Positions 48,897-58,904 of a stretch of DNA of 64,000 nt are shown one piece after another (the first letter of the stretch is position 1; every line of letters begins with the position of its first letter). The notes under the pieces were generated by a model that did not search any database, was not told the origin of the DNA, and was given only the letters and a program-made list of their open reading frames with translations. The stretch is from contig NZ_QVIO01000004.1 of NCBI RefSeq assembly GCF_003416895.1, positions 310,001-374,000 of the forward strand. The letters run 5' to 3'. This DNA comes from Duganella sp. BJB476. Its GTDB lineage: Bacteria; Pseudomonadota; Gammaproteobacteria; Burkholderiales; Burkholderiaceae_D. A program made the translations under genes and the position numbers.

Positions 48897-49901
48897 CTAG
48901 GCGGTGCGCTCCGCCCAGCGCTGCTTGACCTCCAGCAGCGCCGGCATCTGCGTCAGGAACAGGTCGACCAGTTCGGCGTCGAAATGCTTGCCGCGCTGCT
49001 GCTCCAGGTATTCCACCGCCTGCGGGATCGGCCATTCCGGCTTGTAGGGACGGGCCGAGGTCAGCGCGTCGAACACGTCGGCGATGGCGACGATGCGCCC
49101 CACCAGCGGGATCTCGCGGCCGGCCAGGCCGTTCGGGTAGCCGCTGCCATCCCATTTTTCATGATGCGTCATCGCCACCTGGTGCGCCATCGCCAGCATG
49201 CCGCCCGGGTGCTGGCCGATGATGTCGCCGCCGATCGCGGCATGGGTCTGCATGATCTTCCATTCGGACGTCTCCAGCGGGCCGGGCTTGCGCAGGATGC
49301 TGTCCGGGATGCCGATCTTGCCGACGTCGTGCATCGGCGCCGCGTGCAGCAGGTCGTCCGCCTCGGCCTCGCTCATGCCGGCCGCGCGGCCCAGGATGCG
49401 CGAGTAGTGGCTCATGCGGATCACGTGCAGGCCGGTCTCATTGTCCTTGTATTCGGCCGCCAGCCCCAGGCGCTGGACGATCTCCAGCCGCGTGCGGGCC
49501 AGCTCGTCCACGCGCACCAGCGACAGGTGGGTGCGCACGCGGGCGCGCACGATGGGCGGACTGACCGGCTTGGTGATGTAGTCGACCGCGCCGGCGTCGA
49601 AGCCGACCACCTCGTCGCTGGCGTCGCTGAGCGCGGTGACGAAGATCACCGGGATGGCGGCGGTGGCCTCGTCTTCCTTCAATAGCCGGCACACTTCATA
49701 GCCGGTCATGCCGGGCATCATGACGTCCAGCAGGATCAGCTGCGGCCGCTCCTGGCGCGCCAGCTCCAGCGCGCGCGGGCCGTCCTTGGCGAACAGCAGG
49801 CGGTACTGGTCTTGCAGGATATGGCGCAGCAGCTGCAGGTTGCTGGCCTCGTCGTCGACGGCCAGGATCAGGGGCAGGTCGTTGGTGGGTTCTTTAATCA
49901 T
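48897..49901 (-). CDS. Response regulator with HD-GYP domain
   Basis: 334 residues from the ATG at 49899-49901, overlapping the kinase stop (ATGA). Receiver (Asp in LILLDVMMPGMTG) and HD-GYP domain with HDVGK and HHEKWDGSGYP are complete, so c-di-GMP hydrolysis is expected. It is the direct downstream partner of the MHYT hybrid kinase and resembles the receiver/HD-GYP protein at 17735-18790. It converges with the alpha-oxoamine synthase, 10 bases apart. Confidence 0.93.
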   Translation of the reverse strand: MIKEPTNDLPLILAVDDEASNLQLLRHILQDQYRLLFAKDGPRALELARQERPQLILLDVMMPGMTGYEVCRLLKEDEATAAIPVIFVTALSDASDEVVGFDAGAVDYITKPVSPPIVRARVRTHLSLVRVDELARTRLEIVQRLGLAAEYKDNETGLHVIRMSHYSRILGRAAGMSEAEADDLLHAAPMHDVGKIGIPDSILRKPGPLETSEWKIMQTHAAIGGDIIGQHPGGMLAMAHQVAMTHHEKWDGSGYPNGLAGREIPLVGRIVAIADVFDALTSARPYKPEWPIPQAVEYLEQQRGKHFDAELVDLFLTQMPALLEVKQRWAERTA

Positions 49902-52900
49902 GGGTTCTCCTTGGCCAGATGGTCGGCCAATTCCAGCAGCGTAGCATGGGCTTGCGGAAAATCGAAATCGTTGAGTGCGGTGTGCAGCGCCGCCAGTTCC
50001 TGCGCCAGCGCGGCCGACAGGCCGGCGCCGCTCATGGCGCTGGCCAGCACGGCCAGCGCGGCGTCGTCCAGCGCACCGCGCCGCAGCGACGGCAGCAGCG
50101 CCTGCGCCGCCGCGTGCGCGCGCGCCGCGTCGAAGGACGGCGCGGCGGCGGCCGCGGCGGCGGCCTGTTCGCGTTCGCGCTGCACGGCGCGCGGGGTTTC
50201 GATCGCGTGGATCGCGCTCAGCGCCGCGTCCAGCTGCGAGGTCAGCATGCGCTGCACCTGCGCCAGTTCGGTCGGCAGGGTGGCCGTGCCGGCCTCGCGC
50301 TGCGGCGAGCCGCACAGCTTTTCCGCCTGCGCCAGGGTGGCGGCCAGCTGCTCCAGCCCGAGGTTGGCGGCCACGCCGCGCACCTTGTGGCAGCAGGCCT
50401 GCGCTTCGGCCAGCCGGGTCTCGCTGTCGCTGGCGAACAGCCGCGCCAGCGAGGTGGCGGCGTCGCCGTAGTCGGTGGCGAAGCGGTGCAGCGCCTGGTG
50501 GTACTTGACCTCGTCGCCGGACCAGCGCTGCAGGCCGGTCTTCTGGTTCAGCACGCGCGCGCGCGCCGGCGCGTCGGCCGCTGCCGGCGCCTGCTCCAGC
50601 GGCGGCAGTGCCAGCACGCGGGCGATCTCATGCGACAGCGCATACCAGTCCACCGGCTTGGAGGCGAAGCCGTTCATGCCGGCGGCGGAGGCGGCCTCGC
50701 GGTGCGCCGCCAGCACGCTGGCGGTCATGGCGACGATGGGAATGGCGGGCGCGCCGGCCGCGCGCTCGCGCTCGCGGATGGCGCGGGTCGCCGCCAGGCC
50801 GTCCATCAGCGGCATCTGCATGTCCATCAGGATCAGGTCGTACGGGCGCTCGGCCGACAGGCGCAGCGCGGCGGTGCCGTCGCCGGCCCGCTCCAGCGTG
50901 TGGCCGCGCTTGTGCATCAGCAGGGTCAGCAGCTCCAGGTTTTGCGGCACGTCGTCGGCCGCCAGCACCCGCAGCGGCGGCAGCGGATAGGCGGTGCGCT
51001 CGGCGGCCTGGCTGCTGTCGTTGCGGGCCGGCTCCAGCGGCAGCCGGACGTGGAAGGTGGTGCCCTGGCCGGGCGTGCTCTCGGCCCACAGCTTGCCGCC
51101 CATCAGCGCCACCAGCTGGCGGCTGATGGTGGTGCCCAGGCCGGTGCCGCCGAAGCGCCGCGTCATCGACGGGTCGGCCTGGGTGAAGGGGTCGAAGATC
51201 GCCTCCAGCCGCTCCGGCGCGATGCCGATGCCAGTGTCCTGCACCGCGATCTCGAGCTGGCCCTGGGCCGCGCTGGCGCGCAGGCTGACGGTGCCGGCGG
51301 CGGTGAACTTGATGGCGTTGTCGAGCAGGTTGCCGAGGATCTGGCGCATGCGCAGCTCGTCGCCGTGCAGCCAGGCCGGCAGCGACGGGTCGTAGACGAT
51401 GTCGATCGCCAGGCCCTTGCTGCGGGCGTTGCTGCCGAAGGTCGAGGCCAGCTCGTCGATCAGGCCCAGCAGGCTGTAGTCGTCCGGCTCCAGCTCCACC
51501 GCGCCCTTGTCCAGCTTGGCGGTGTCGAGGATTTCGTTGAGCAGGCGCAGCAGCGAGCGGCCTTCCTTGCGCACCGTGTCCAGGTGGCGCCGCTGGTTGT
51601 CGTCGAGTTCGGTGTCCAGCAGCACGTCGGTGAAGCCGAGGATGGCGTTCATCGGCGTGCGGATTTCATGGCTCATATTGGCCACGAAGCTGGCGCGCGC
51701 GGCGGCCGCCTGCTCGGCCGTCTCCTTGGCCTTGCGCAGCTCCTGCTCCATCTGGCGCCGTTCGCTGATGTCGAGGATGACGCCGTCGATCCAGCGCAGC
51801 TCGGGATCGCTCTCGTCCTGGGTGACGGCGCCGTGCTCCCACATCCAGCTGGCGTGGCCGTCGGCGTGGCGCAGCCGGTACTCGACCTGGTAGGCGCTGG
51901 TGTCGGCGACGGCGCGGTCGATCTCCGCCTCGACGCCGGCGCGGTCTTCCGGCACGATCAGGCTGCCCAGCGTGCGGCTGCGGCTGTCGCCGACGAAGTC
52001 GCTGGCCGGGTAGCCGGCCAGGCGCTCGATGCCGTCGCTGACGAACACCGGCGGCGCGTCGAAGCGCATGCTGCTGCGGAAGGAGATGCCGGGGATGTTG
52101 CCGATCAGCGAGCGGAACTGCTGCTCGCTGTCGCGCAGCGCCTGCATGATGGCGCGCCGCTCGCTGATGTCGGTGATGAACAGCACGAACAGGTCGCGCT
52201 CGGCCAGCCGCGCGTGGCCCAGCGCGCGCCGGATCGGCACCTTGCTGCGGTCCTTGCGCAGCGCGATCACTTCGCTGCCCTGGCCGGGAATGGCCGAGTT
52301 CTCGGTGCGCAGGTAGTTGAGCAGGCCGTCGCGCTCGGAGCGCTGGGTGTCGTCCATCAGCACGCGGATGTTCTGGCCGACGATCTCGTCGCGGCGCCAG
52401 CCGAAGATGCGTTCGGCCGAGGCGTTGAATTCGTGGATCAGGCCCTCGCGGTCGACGGTGACCACGCCGTCGATGGTGGTGGTCAGCAGGGCGCGCATCC
52501 AGGCTTCGCTTTCGCTTTTCTGGCGGAACAGTTCGCGGTAGCGCAGCAGGCCGTTGGCCGACATGATGAAGATGGTGATGGCGATGGTGATCAGCGAGAT
52601 CGCCAGCGCCAGGAAGGTGCTGCTTTGCTCGGGCGCGGCGCCGGGCAGCGGGCGGCCGGCGAAGCGCGCGGCCGCCATGCCGGTGTAGTGCATGCCGGCG
52701 ATGGCGCAGCCCATGACGGTGGCGCTGATCGCGCCCAGCACGCTCGACGGCAGGCGGGTGTGCAGGCGCAGGCCGAAGCGCACCCACAGCGCCAGGGTGG
52801 CCAGCACCACCGCCACCACGATCGACAGGCCGAACATCAGCGGATCGTAGTACAGGTCGAAGGACATGCGCATCGCCGCCATGCCGGTGTAGTGCATGGC

Positions 52901-53314
52901 GCCGATGCCGGCGCCCACCAGCAGGCCGCCCAGCAGCAGCGAGCCGGTGCCGATCTGGCGGCGGCTGATCAGCGACAGGGCGATGGCGGAGGCGGCCAGG
53001 CTGGGCAGCACCGACAGCATGGTGGTCACGTGGTCGTAGTCGACCTCGGTGCACAGGTTGAAGGCCAGCATGCCGATGAAGTGCATGGCCCACACGCCGC
53101 AGCCCAGCGCCAGGCTGCCGGTGCCGAGCATGATGGCGCGCAGGCTGCGGCTCTTGCTGGACTGGGCTTGCGCCACCACCTGCAATCCCATCCAGGACGA
53201 AAAGATGGCTATCAAGATGGAGAGCAGCACCAGCGACGGCGTGTAGCTGCCGTATTGGATCAGGGAAGGGTCGGTCGGGGGCGCAAACAGCCGCAGGAGA
53301 GTATCGATATTCAT
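49898..53314 (-). CDS. MHYT hybrid histidine kinase (MHYT-PAS-PAS-HisKA-HATPase-REC-HPt)
   Basis: 1138 residues from the ATG at 53312-53314. The membrane sensor (about 1-258) has three MHYT motifs (MHFIGM 77, MHYTGM 140, MHYTGM 208) in seven helices, a putative copper or gas (O2, CO, NO) sensor. Two PAS domains follow (about 270-385, 395-520), then HisKA with His549 (NMSHEIRTPMNAILG), an ATPase domain (DTGIGI, GGTGLGTTIS), a receiver with Asp831 and an Ala-rich C-terminal HPt (CCHKVRG). It is coupled to the HD-GYP regulator by a 4-base overlap. A long hairpin covers its ribosome-binding region. Confidence 0.93.
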   Translation of the reverse strand: MNIDTLLRLFAPPTDPSLIQYGSYTPSLVLLSILIAIFSSWMGLQVVAQAQSSKSRSLRAIMLGTGSLALGCGVWAMHFIGMLAFNLCTEVDYDHVTTMLSVLPSLAASAIALSLISRRQIGTGSLLLGGLLVGAGIGAMHYTGMAAMRMSFDLYYDPLMFGLSIVVAVVLATLALWVRFGLRLHTRLPSSVLGAISATVMGCAIAGMHYTGMAAARFAGRPLPGAAPEQSSTFLALAISLITIAITIFIMSANGLLRYRELFRQKSESEAWMRALLTTTIDGVVTVDREGLIHEFNASAERIFGWRRDEIVGQNIRVLMDDTQRSERDGLLNYLRTENSAIPGQGSEVIALRKDRSKVPIRRALGHARLAERDLFVLFITDISERRAIMQALRDSEQQFRSLIGNIPGISFRSSMRFDAPPVFVSDGIERLAGYPASDFVGDSRSRTLGSLIVPEDRAGVEAEIDRAVADTSAYQVEYRLRHADGHASWMWEHGAVTQDESDPELRWIDGVILDISERRQMEQELRKAKETAEQAAAARASFVANMSHEIRTPMNAILGFTDVLLDTELDDNQRRHLDTVRKEGRSLLRLLNEILDTAKLDKGAVELEPDDYSLLGLIDELASTFGSNARSKGLAIDIVYDPSLPAWLHGDELRMRQILGNLLDNAIKFTAAGTVSLRASAAQGQLEIAVQDTGIGIAPERLEAIFDPFTQADPSMTRRFGGTGLGTTISRQLVALMGGKLWAESTPGQGTTFHVRLPLEPARNDSSQAAERTAYPLPPLRVLAADDVPQNLELLTLLMHKRGHTLERAGDGTAALRLSAERPYDLILMDMQMPLMDGLAATRAIRERERAAGAPAIPIVAMTASVLAAHREAASAAGMNGFASKPVDWYALSHEIARVLALPPLEQAPAAADAPARARVLNQKTGLQRWSGDEVKYHQALHRFATDYGDAATSLARLFASDSETRLAEAQACCHKVRGVAANLGLEQLAATLAQAEKLCGSPQREAGTATLPTELAQVQRMLTSQLDAALSAIHAIETPRAVQREREQAAAAAAAAPSFDAARAHAAAQALLPSLRRGALDDAALAVLASAMSGAGLSAALAQELAALHTALNDFDFPQAHATLLELADHLAKENP

Positions 53315-53355
53315 AAGGTTTCCGCTGTGGCGAACTGGCACAGCAGAAACCTTAT
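53313..53355 (-). promoter_or_regulatory. 17-bp inverted repeat covering the start of the MHYT kinase
   Basis: Arms 53313-53329 and 53339-53355 are complementary except for one C/A mismatch, with a 9-base loop. On the minus strand the 3' arm (CACAGCGGAAACCTTAT) holds the ribosome-binding region and the first two bases of the ATG. It could be an RNA lock or a DNA-binding palindrome. Confidence 0.6.
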
Positions 53356-53361
53356 CACAGA

Positions 53362-53377
53362 ACAAGCACCTGCTTGT
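53362..53377 (-). terminator. Small dyad after the Tat-exported hydrolase
   Basis: ACAAGCA and TGCTTGT flank CC directly after the hydrolase stop (minus strand); TTCT follows. A weak terminator at best. Confidence 0.35.
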
Positions 53378-53378
53378 A

Positions 53379-54350
53379 TCAGGATTTGGCGAAGGCCAGG
53401 AAATCGGCGTTGAAGCGCTCCTTGTGGGTGTCGGTCAGGCCGTGCGGCGCGCCGGGATAGGTGATCAGCCTGGCGTGCTTGACGATGGCGGCCGAGGCGC
53501 GGCCGGCGGCGTCGATTGGCACGATCTGGTCGTCCTCGCCGTGGATGATCAGGGTCGGCTTGTCGAACTTTTTCAGGTCGTCGCGGAAGTCGGTTTCCGA
53601 GAAGGCCTTGATCGAATCATAGGTGTTCTTGTGGCCGGCCTGCATGCCCTGCGCGTACCAGGCGTCGATGATGCCTTGCGACGGCTTGGCGCCCGGACGG
53701 TTGTAGTTGTAGAACGGACCCGAGGCGATATCCAGGTACAGCTGGGCGCGGTTGGCGACCGAGCCGGCGCGGATGCCGTCGAACACTTCCATCGGCAGGC
53801 CGCCCGGGTTGGTGTCGGTTTTCAGCATCAGCGGCGGCACGGCCGAGATCAGGCCCAGCTTGGCGATGCGCCTGGTGCCGTGGCGGCCCACGTAGCGCGC
53901 CACTTCGCCGCCGCCGGTGGAAAAGCCGGCCAGGATGATGTTTTTCAAATCCAGCGCTTCGATCAGCTGCGCCAGGTCGTCGGCGTAGTGGTCCATGTCG
54001 TTGCCGTCCCAAGGCTGGCTCGAACGGCCGTGGCCGCGGCGGTCGTGCGTGATCACGCGGAAACCGTTGTTGGCCAGGTGGAAGGCGGCCGATTCCCAGC
54101 TGTCGGCGTTGAGCGGCCAGCCGTGGCTCAGGATCACCGGTTGGCCGCTGCGCGGGCCCCAGTCCTTGAAGTAGATCTCGACGCCGTCGCGGGTGGTGAT
54201 GGTGCTGACGGTTTTTTGCACTTTGGCGGCGGCCTGGCTGTCGCTGCTGACGGCGGCCAGCGGCAGGGCGGTGGCGACCGCGGCGGCTGCGGCGACGGCG
54301 CCGCCGACCATGGCGGAACGGCGGGAAGAGTCGGGTGCGTTGCTGGACAT
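53379..54350 (-). CDS. Tat-exported alpha/beta hydrolase (haloperoxidase-like)
   Basis: 323 residues. The N-terminus has a twin-arginine motif (SSRRSAMVGG, residues 8-17) followed by an Ala-rich hydrophobic stretch, indicating export in folded form. The hydrolase core shows LSHGWPLNADSW, HDRRGHGRSSQPWDGNDMDHYADDL, the nucleophile elbow GFSTGG, an Asp in HGEDDQIVP and His in GAPHGL, matching cofactor-free haloperoxidase/esterase families. It is divergent from the macA-like gene with 181 bases between. The substrate is unknown. Confidence 0.88.
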   Translation of the reverse strand: MSSNAPDSSRRSAMVGGAVAAAAAVATALPLAAVSSDSQAAAKVQKTVSTITTRDGVEIYFKDWGPRSGQPVILSHGWPLNADSWESAAFHLANNGFRVITHDRRGHGRSSQPWDGNDMDHYADDLAQLIEALDLKNIILAGFSTGGGEVARYVGRHGTRRIAKLGLISAVPPLMLKTDTNPGGLPMEVFDGIRAGSVANRAQLYLDIASGPFYNYNRPGAKPSQGIIDAWYAQGMQAGHKNTYDSIKAFSETDFRDDLKKFDKPTLIIHGEDDQIVPIDAAGRASAAIVKHARLITYPGAPHGLTDTHKERFNADFLAFAKS

Positions 54351-54531
54351 GATGGACTTCCTTCAGGAGTGAATGATGAGCCATGGTAGGGCTGTTTTCC
54401 CGCGCCGGAAATCCGTCGTAGGGGATAGACGGGGCTTAAGACTTGCATGATTGCATTTCTGGCAAAACGCCATATACTTGGCGGGCCGATCCGCATACCG
54501 CCGGATCTCACCTATGGGACTTGTAGAGACG

Positions 54532-55769
54532 ATGGCTTTCCTGACCAAGAAGAAGATTGCGCTGGCCGTAGGCCTGCTTGTTATCGGTGGCGCCAGCGCC
54601 GCCTGGTATTCCAAAAGCAAGGCCCCGGTGGTCGAGGCGCCGCGCTTCCGCGTGGCCGCCGCCGACACCGGCAACATCACGCAGACGGTGACGGCCACCG
54701 GCACCATCAACCCGGTGGCGCTGATCAACATCGGCTCGCAGGTGTCGGGCACGGTGAGCGAGCTGAAGGCGGACTTCAACGACCATGTGAAGAAAGGCCA
54801 GGTGCTGCTCAAGCTGGACCCGACCATCTTCAACGCCCAGATCCGCCAGGTCGAGGCGCAGCTGGCGTCGGCGCGGGCCAGCCTGCGGCTGGCGCAGGCC
54901 ACCCACCAGCGCAACCAGACCCTGGTGACGCAGAGCTTCATCTCGCCGCTGGCGCTGGACCAGTCCAAGCGCGAGGTCGACGTGGCGCAGGCCAATATCC
55001 AGCTGGCGCAGGCGCAGCTGGCGCGCGCCCAGGCCGACCTGGACAACAGCGTGATCCGCTCGCCGATCGATGGCGTCATCATCAAGCGCACGGTGGACCT
55101 GGGCCAGACCGTGGCGGCCTCGTTCACCACGCCGACCTTGTTCCAGATCGCCCAGGACTTGACCAAGATGCAGATCGACACCAGCGTCTCGGAAGCCGAC
55201 GTCGGCGCGCTGAAGGACGGCCAGGCGGCCCGCTTCGTGGTCGACGCCTATCCGGACAAGGAATTCGATGCCCGCATGCGCCAGTTCCGGCTGGCCGCCA
55301 ATGTGGTGCAGAACGTGGTCACCTACAACGTGGTGCTGGACGTGGACAACAGCGAAGAGCTGCTCAAGCCGGGCATGACGGCGCAGGTGCGGCTGCTGGT
55401 CGGCAACCGCCAGCAGGTGCTGCGCATCCCGACCGCCGCGCTGCGCTTCCGCCTGAGCGACGAGGAGGTCGAGAAGCAGGCCAAGAAGGACAAGGCGCTG
55501 GCCGCCAAGACGGCCTCCGCCGGCGCATCCGCCAGCGCCAGCGCGAGCGCAGTGGCCGAGGCGCCGCAGGAAGACGACGCCGCCTTCCGCACCAAGAGCG
55601 AACTGGCGCGCTCGTTCAAGATCTACACCATGGACGACAAGAACAACCCGGTGGCCAGGGACATCAGGATCGGCCTGTCTAACTTCCGCTACACCGAGGT
55701 CGTCGGTGGCGAGCTGAAGAAGGGCGACAAGGTGATCACGCGCGCGATCAACGAGAAGCAGGGTGACCT

Positions 55770-55773
<4 letters not shown>
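54532..55773 (+). CDS. macA: MacA-like periplasmic adaptor (HlyD/RND family)
   Basis: 413 residues from the ATG at 54532 (MAFLTKKKIALAVGLLV, an N-terminal membrane anchor); an in-frame ATG at 54514 is an alternative. The adaptor layout is complete: lipoyl-like half (NIGSQVSGTVSELKADFNDHVKKGQVLLKLD), a long coiled-coil hairpin (about 95-170), the second lipoyl half (IRSPIDGVIIKRTVDLGQTVAA) and beta-barrel. A low-complexity Ala/Ser insert (GASASASASA) lies near 335. It connects the downstream ABC transporter to an outer-membrane channel; none is encoded here. Confidence 0.92.
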
Positions 55774-56513
<740 letters not shown>

Positions 56514-56518
56514 ATCAT

Positions 56519-57742
56519 ATGAATCCTTTACAGATAGTGGTAGAGGCGTTTCGCTCGATGATGGCGAACCGCCTGCGCACGCTGCTGACCATGCTGGGCA
56601 TCATCATCGGCATCACTTCGGTGGTGCTGTTGCTGGCGGTGGGCGACAGCATGAAGCGCTTCATCGCCAAGGAGCTGGAGCAGTTGGGCACGAATATGCT
56701 ATTCGTCTCGCCCGGCGGCGACCGCGCGCAGCAGCAGCGCATGCGCACCGGCGCGGCGCCGGCCCTGACCATGGCCGACGCGGCGGCGCTGAACGCGCTG
56801 CCGTCGCTGGCCGGCGCGGCCGGCGTGCTGCAGGGCGGCTTCAACCTGGCGGTCGGCAACGAGAACGCCTCGAAGACGGTGCACGGCGTGACGCCGGCCA
56901 TGTTCAAGATCCGTGGCTGGAAGATCGACAAGGGCAGCGCCTTCAGCGACGCCGATGTGCGCGCCGCCTCGCGCATGGTGGTGATCGGCAAGAAGATCGC
57001 CGACCAGTTCTTCTACAAGGTCGACCCGCTGGGCAAGTACATCCGCATCGAGAACGTTTCGTTCCAGGTGGTGGGCGTGCTGTACGGCGAGGGCAAGCAG
57101 GTCGACGGCGGCGACCTGGCCGACTACGTGCTGGTGCCGATCACGGCGTCGGCGGCCAACCTGGTGCGGCTGCCGTTCCCCGGCAATGTGCATTACGTGG
57201 TGGCGCAGGGCAAGTCCGGCGGCAATCTGCAGGACGCCATCCAGGACATCAATGAAACCTTGCGCGATCGGCATCACATCAAGTTCGAGCAGCCGGACGA
57301 CTTCCGCATCGACAACCTGGCCTCGTTCGCCGAGACCGCGCAGAAGATCAGCGCCGGCCTGGCTGCCTTGCTGGGCTTGATCGGCGCGATCTCGCTGATT
57401 GTCGGCGGCATCGGCATCATGAACATCATGCTGGTGTCGGTGACCGAGCGCACCCGCGAGATCGGCATCCGCATGGCGATCGGCGCCAAGCCGCGCGACG
57501 TGCTGCTGCAGTTCCTGACGGAAGCGGTGGTGATCTGCCTGGTGGGCGGCGTGTTCGGCATTCTGCTGGCCACCGGGGCGGCGGCCGGCATCACCTCGAC
57601 CGGCAAGTTCGACGTGTTCATCACCTTGCGGGCGGTGGTGGTGGCGTGCGGCTTCTCCAGCCTGGTGGGGGTGTTCTTTGGTTTCTATCCGGCGCGCCGG
57701 GCGTCGAAGCTGTTGCCTGTCGATTGCCTGCGCTACGAGTAG
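56519..57742 (+). CDS. MacB-type ABC transporter permease
   Basis: 407 residues with the FtsX/MacB permease layout: one N-terminal helix (about 20-42, LLTMLGIIIGITSVVLLLAVGDSM), a large periplasmic domain, and three C-terminal helices including IVGGIGIMNIMLVSVTERTREIGIRMAIGAKPRDVLLQFL. It works with the ATPase 5 bases upstream and the MacA-like adaptor, probably exporting a peptide, siderophore or macrolide-like substrate. It converges with a small membrane protein gene 1 base away. Confidence 0.94.
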   Translation: MNPLQIVVEAFRSMMANRLRTLLTMLGIIIGITSVVLLLAVGDSMKRFIAKELEQLGTNMLFVSPGGDRAQQQRMRTGAAPALTMADAAALNALPSLAGAAGVLQGGFNLAVGNENASKTVHGVTPAMFKIRGWKIDKGSAFSDADVRAASRMVVIGKKIADQFFYKVDPLGKYIRIENVSFQVVGVLYGEGKQVDGGDLADYVLVPITASAANLVRLPFPGNVHYVVAQGKSGGNLQDAIQDINETLRDRHHIKFEQPDDFRIDNLASFAETAQKISAGLAALLGLIGAISLIVGGIGIMNIMLVSVTERTREIGIRMAIGAKPRDVLLQFLTEAVVICLVGGVFGILLATGAAAGITSTGKFDVFITLRAVVVACGFSSLVGVFFGFYPARRASKLLPVDCLRYE

Positions 57743-57743
57743 C

Positions 57744-58184
57744 TCAGTAGTCGAACTTGTTGCTGCGGGGTGAGGTCTTGAAGAAGGAGGGGGCGGTTTC
57801 CTTTTCCTTCTCTTCCTGTTCGCGGCGCTGCTTGGCTTCCAGCTTTTTCTGGGCGATGCGCTCGTTGTGTTCGTCGATGCGCTGCTGCATGTCGCGCCCC
57901 TGCTTGCTGTTTTGCAGCAGGCTGAACTTTTGCAGCATGGCGGCGGCCCACAGCAGGAAGATCACCAGCAGGGCCAGCAGGTAGCCGGCCTGCCAGGCGC
58001 CGTAGTTCTGGCTGATGATGGGGAACAGCGGACTGGCGTCCTCCAGCCAGCCCTGGCCCAGCACGCCGCATATCGCCGCCAGCACGCCCAGCGCAGAAGT
58101 CTTGACGATCAGCCAACGGCTGGCCTTGACGCGCTGCTGCCAAAAATGTCGCAAGTCTTCGTGTGGGTCGGTATCGGTGGTCAT
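57744..58184 (-). CDS. Small membrane protein with charged C-terminal tail
   Basis: 146 residues from the ATG at 58182-58184 (MTTDTDPHEDLRHFW); a longer frame to 58220 is less plausible. Two membrane helices (about 25-45 and 65-85; GYLLALLVIFLLWAAAML) are followed by a strongly charged helix (RIDEHNERIAQKKLEAKQRREQEEKEKE). I do not recognise the family. It is convergent with the permease gene, so it is a separate unit. Confidence 0.72.
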   Translation of the reverse strand: MTTDTDPHEDLRHFWQQRVKASRWLIVKTSALGVLAAICGVLGQGWLEDASPLFPIISQNYGAWQAGYLLALLVIFLLWAAAMLQKFSLLQNSKQGRDMQQRIDEHNERIAQKKLEAKQRREQEEKEKETAPSFFKTSPRSNKFDY

Positions 58185-58270
58185 GACGATCGGTATGTGT
58201 GGCGGTAGGGCGGCAAGCATTATGTCATATTTTCCACTGAGAAATTAAATCCGGCTTTGCGCGGGTGCAA

Positions 58271-58307
58271 ACAAAACGGCCCGGTCCCCTGTGCGGGGCC
58301 GGGCCGT
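58271..58307 (-). terminator. Terminator after the glycine-zipper gene
   Basis: On the minus strand ACGGCCCGG and CCGGGCCGT pair, extended by an inner CCCC/GGGG helix, followed by TTTTGTTT. It ends the transcript of the gene at 58327-58806. Confidence 0.75.
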
Positions 58308-58326
58308 GGCGCTGCGTGGGGGAAGC

Positions 58327-58806
58327 TTAGTTCTTCTTGGCGATCTCGTTGCCGACGTAGGCGCCGCCGACCACGCCGGCGATGGTGGCCGCGGTCTTGC
58401 CCTTGCCGCCGCCGACCTGGTTGCCGATCAAGCCGCCAACCACCGCGCCGATGCCCATGCCGAGCGGGCTGTTCTGTGCCACCGGTGCCGGTGCCGGCGC
58501 AGGCGCCTGGGCCACCGGCGCCTGGACGCTGTCGCCGTTGCTGTCGACGCGGCGCACCTGCGGGGTTACATGATGCACGGTGCGGTGCTCCATCACGGGC
58601 TGGCGCGTTTCCTGCGCAGGCTGGGCGGCCAGTGACTGGCCAGCCTGTGGCGCTGAGTTGGCGACCACCGGAGTGGTGTCTGGGGTGGCATGCGAGCTAG
58701 GCAGCAGGCCGGCGATCGACGCGGCGCCGACCAGGCTGACCAGCGTCAGCGACACAGCGGCTACGGCCATCAATGGGTGGATGCGGGTGGTTGGGGTGGT
58801 CGTCAT
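58327..58806 (-). CDS. Glycine-zipper 2TM-domain envelope protein
   Basis: 159 residues from the ATG at 58804-58806, with AGGAGAAC upstream. An N-terminal membrane segment (AVAAVSLTLVSLVGAASIAGLL) precedes a long Pro/Ala/Gln-rich region (APAPAPAPVAQ) and a C-terminal glycine zipper, GMGIGAVVGGLIGNQVGGGKGKTAATIAGVVGGAYVGNEI. Such proteins of the SlyB/Rickettsia 17 kDa antigen type sit in the envelope, but there is no lipobox here. Confidence 0.85.
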   Translation of the reverse strand: MTTTPTTRIHPLMAVAAVSLTLVSLVGAASIAGLLPSSHATPDTTPVVANSAPQAGQSLAAQPAQETRQPVMEHRTVHHVTPQVRRVDSNGDSVQAPVAQAPAPAPAPVAQNSPLGMGIGAVVGGLIGNQVGGGKGKTAATIAGVVGGAYVGNEIAKKN

Positions 58807-58904
58807 TTTTGTTCTCCTGGGTTGCGCCACGGTGGCGCTTGTCCATATAACGGGGCGGAGAGCAAAGCCGGTGACGCAGAAAGTGTTTCCAGAGTAAGCA
58901 GATG

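Noticed and set aside
49919..53413. Open frame of over 1100 codons on the plus strand opposite the MHYT kinase
   Set aside because: Translation is low-complexity (Arg, Ala, Val, Gly) with no domain, while the opposite strand encodes a full hybrid kinase.
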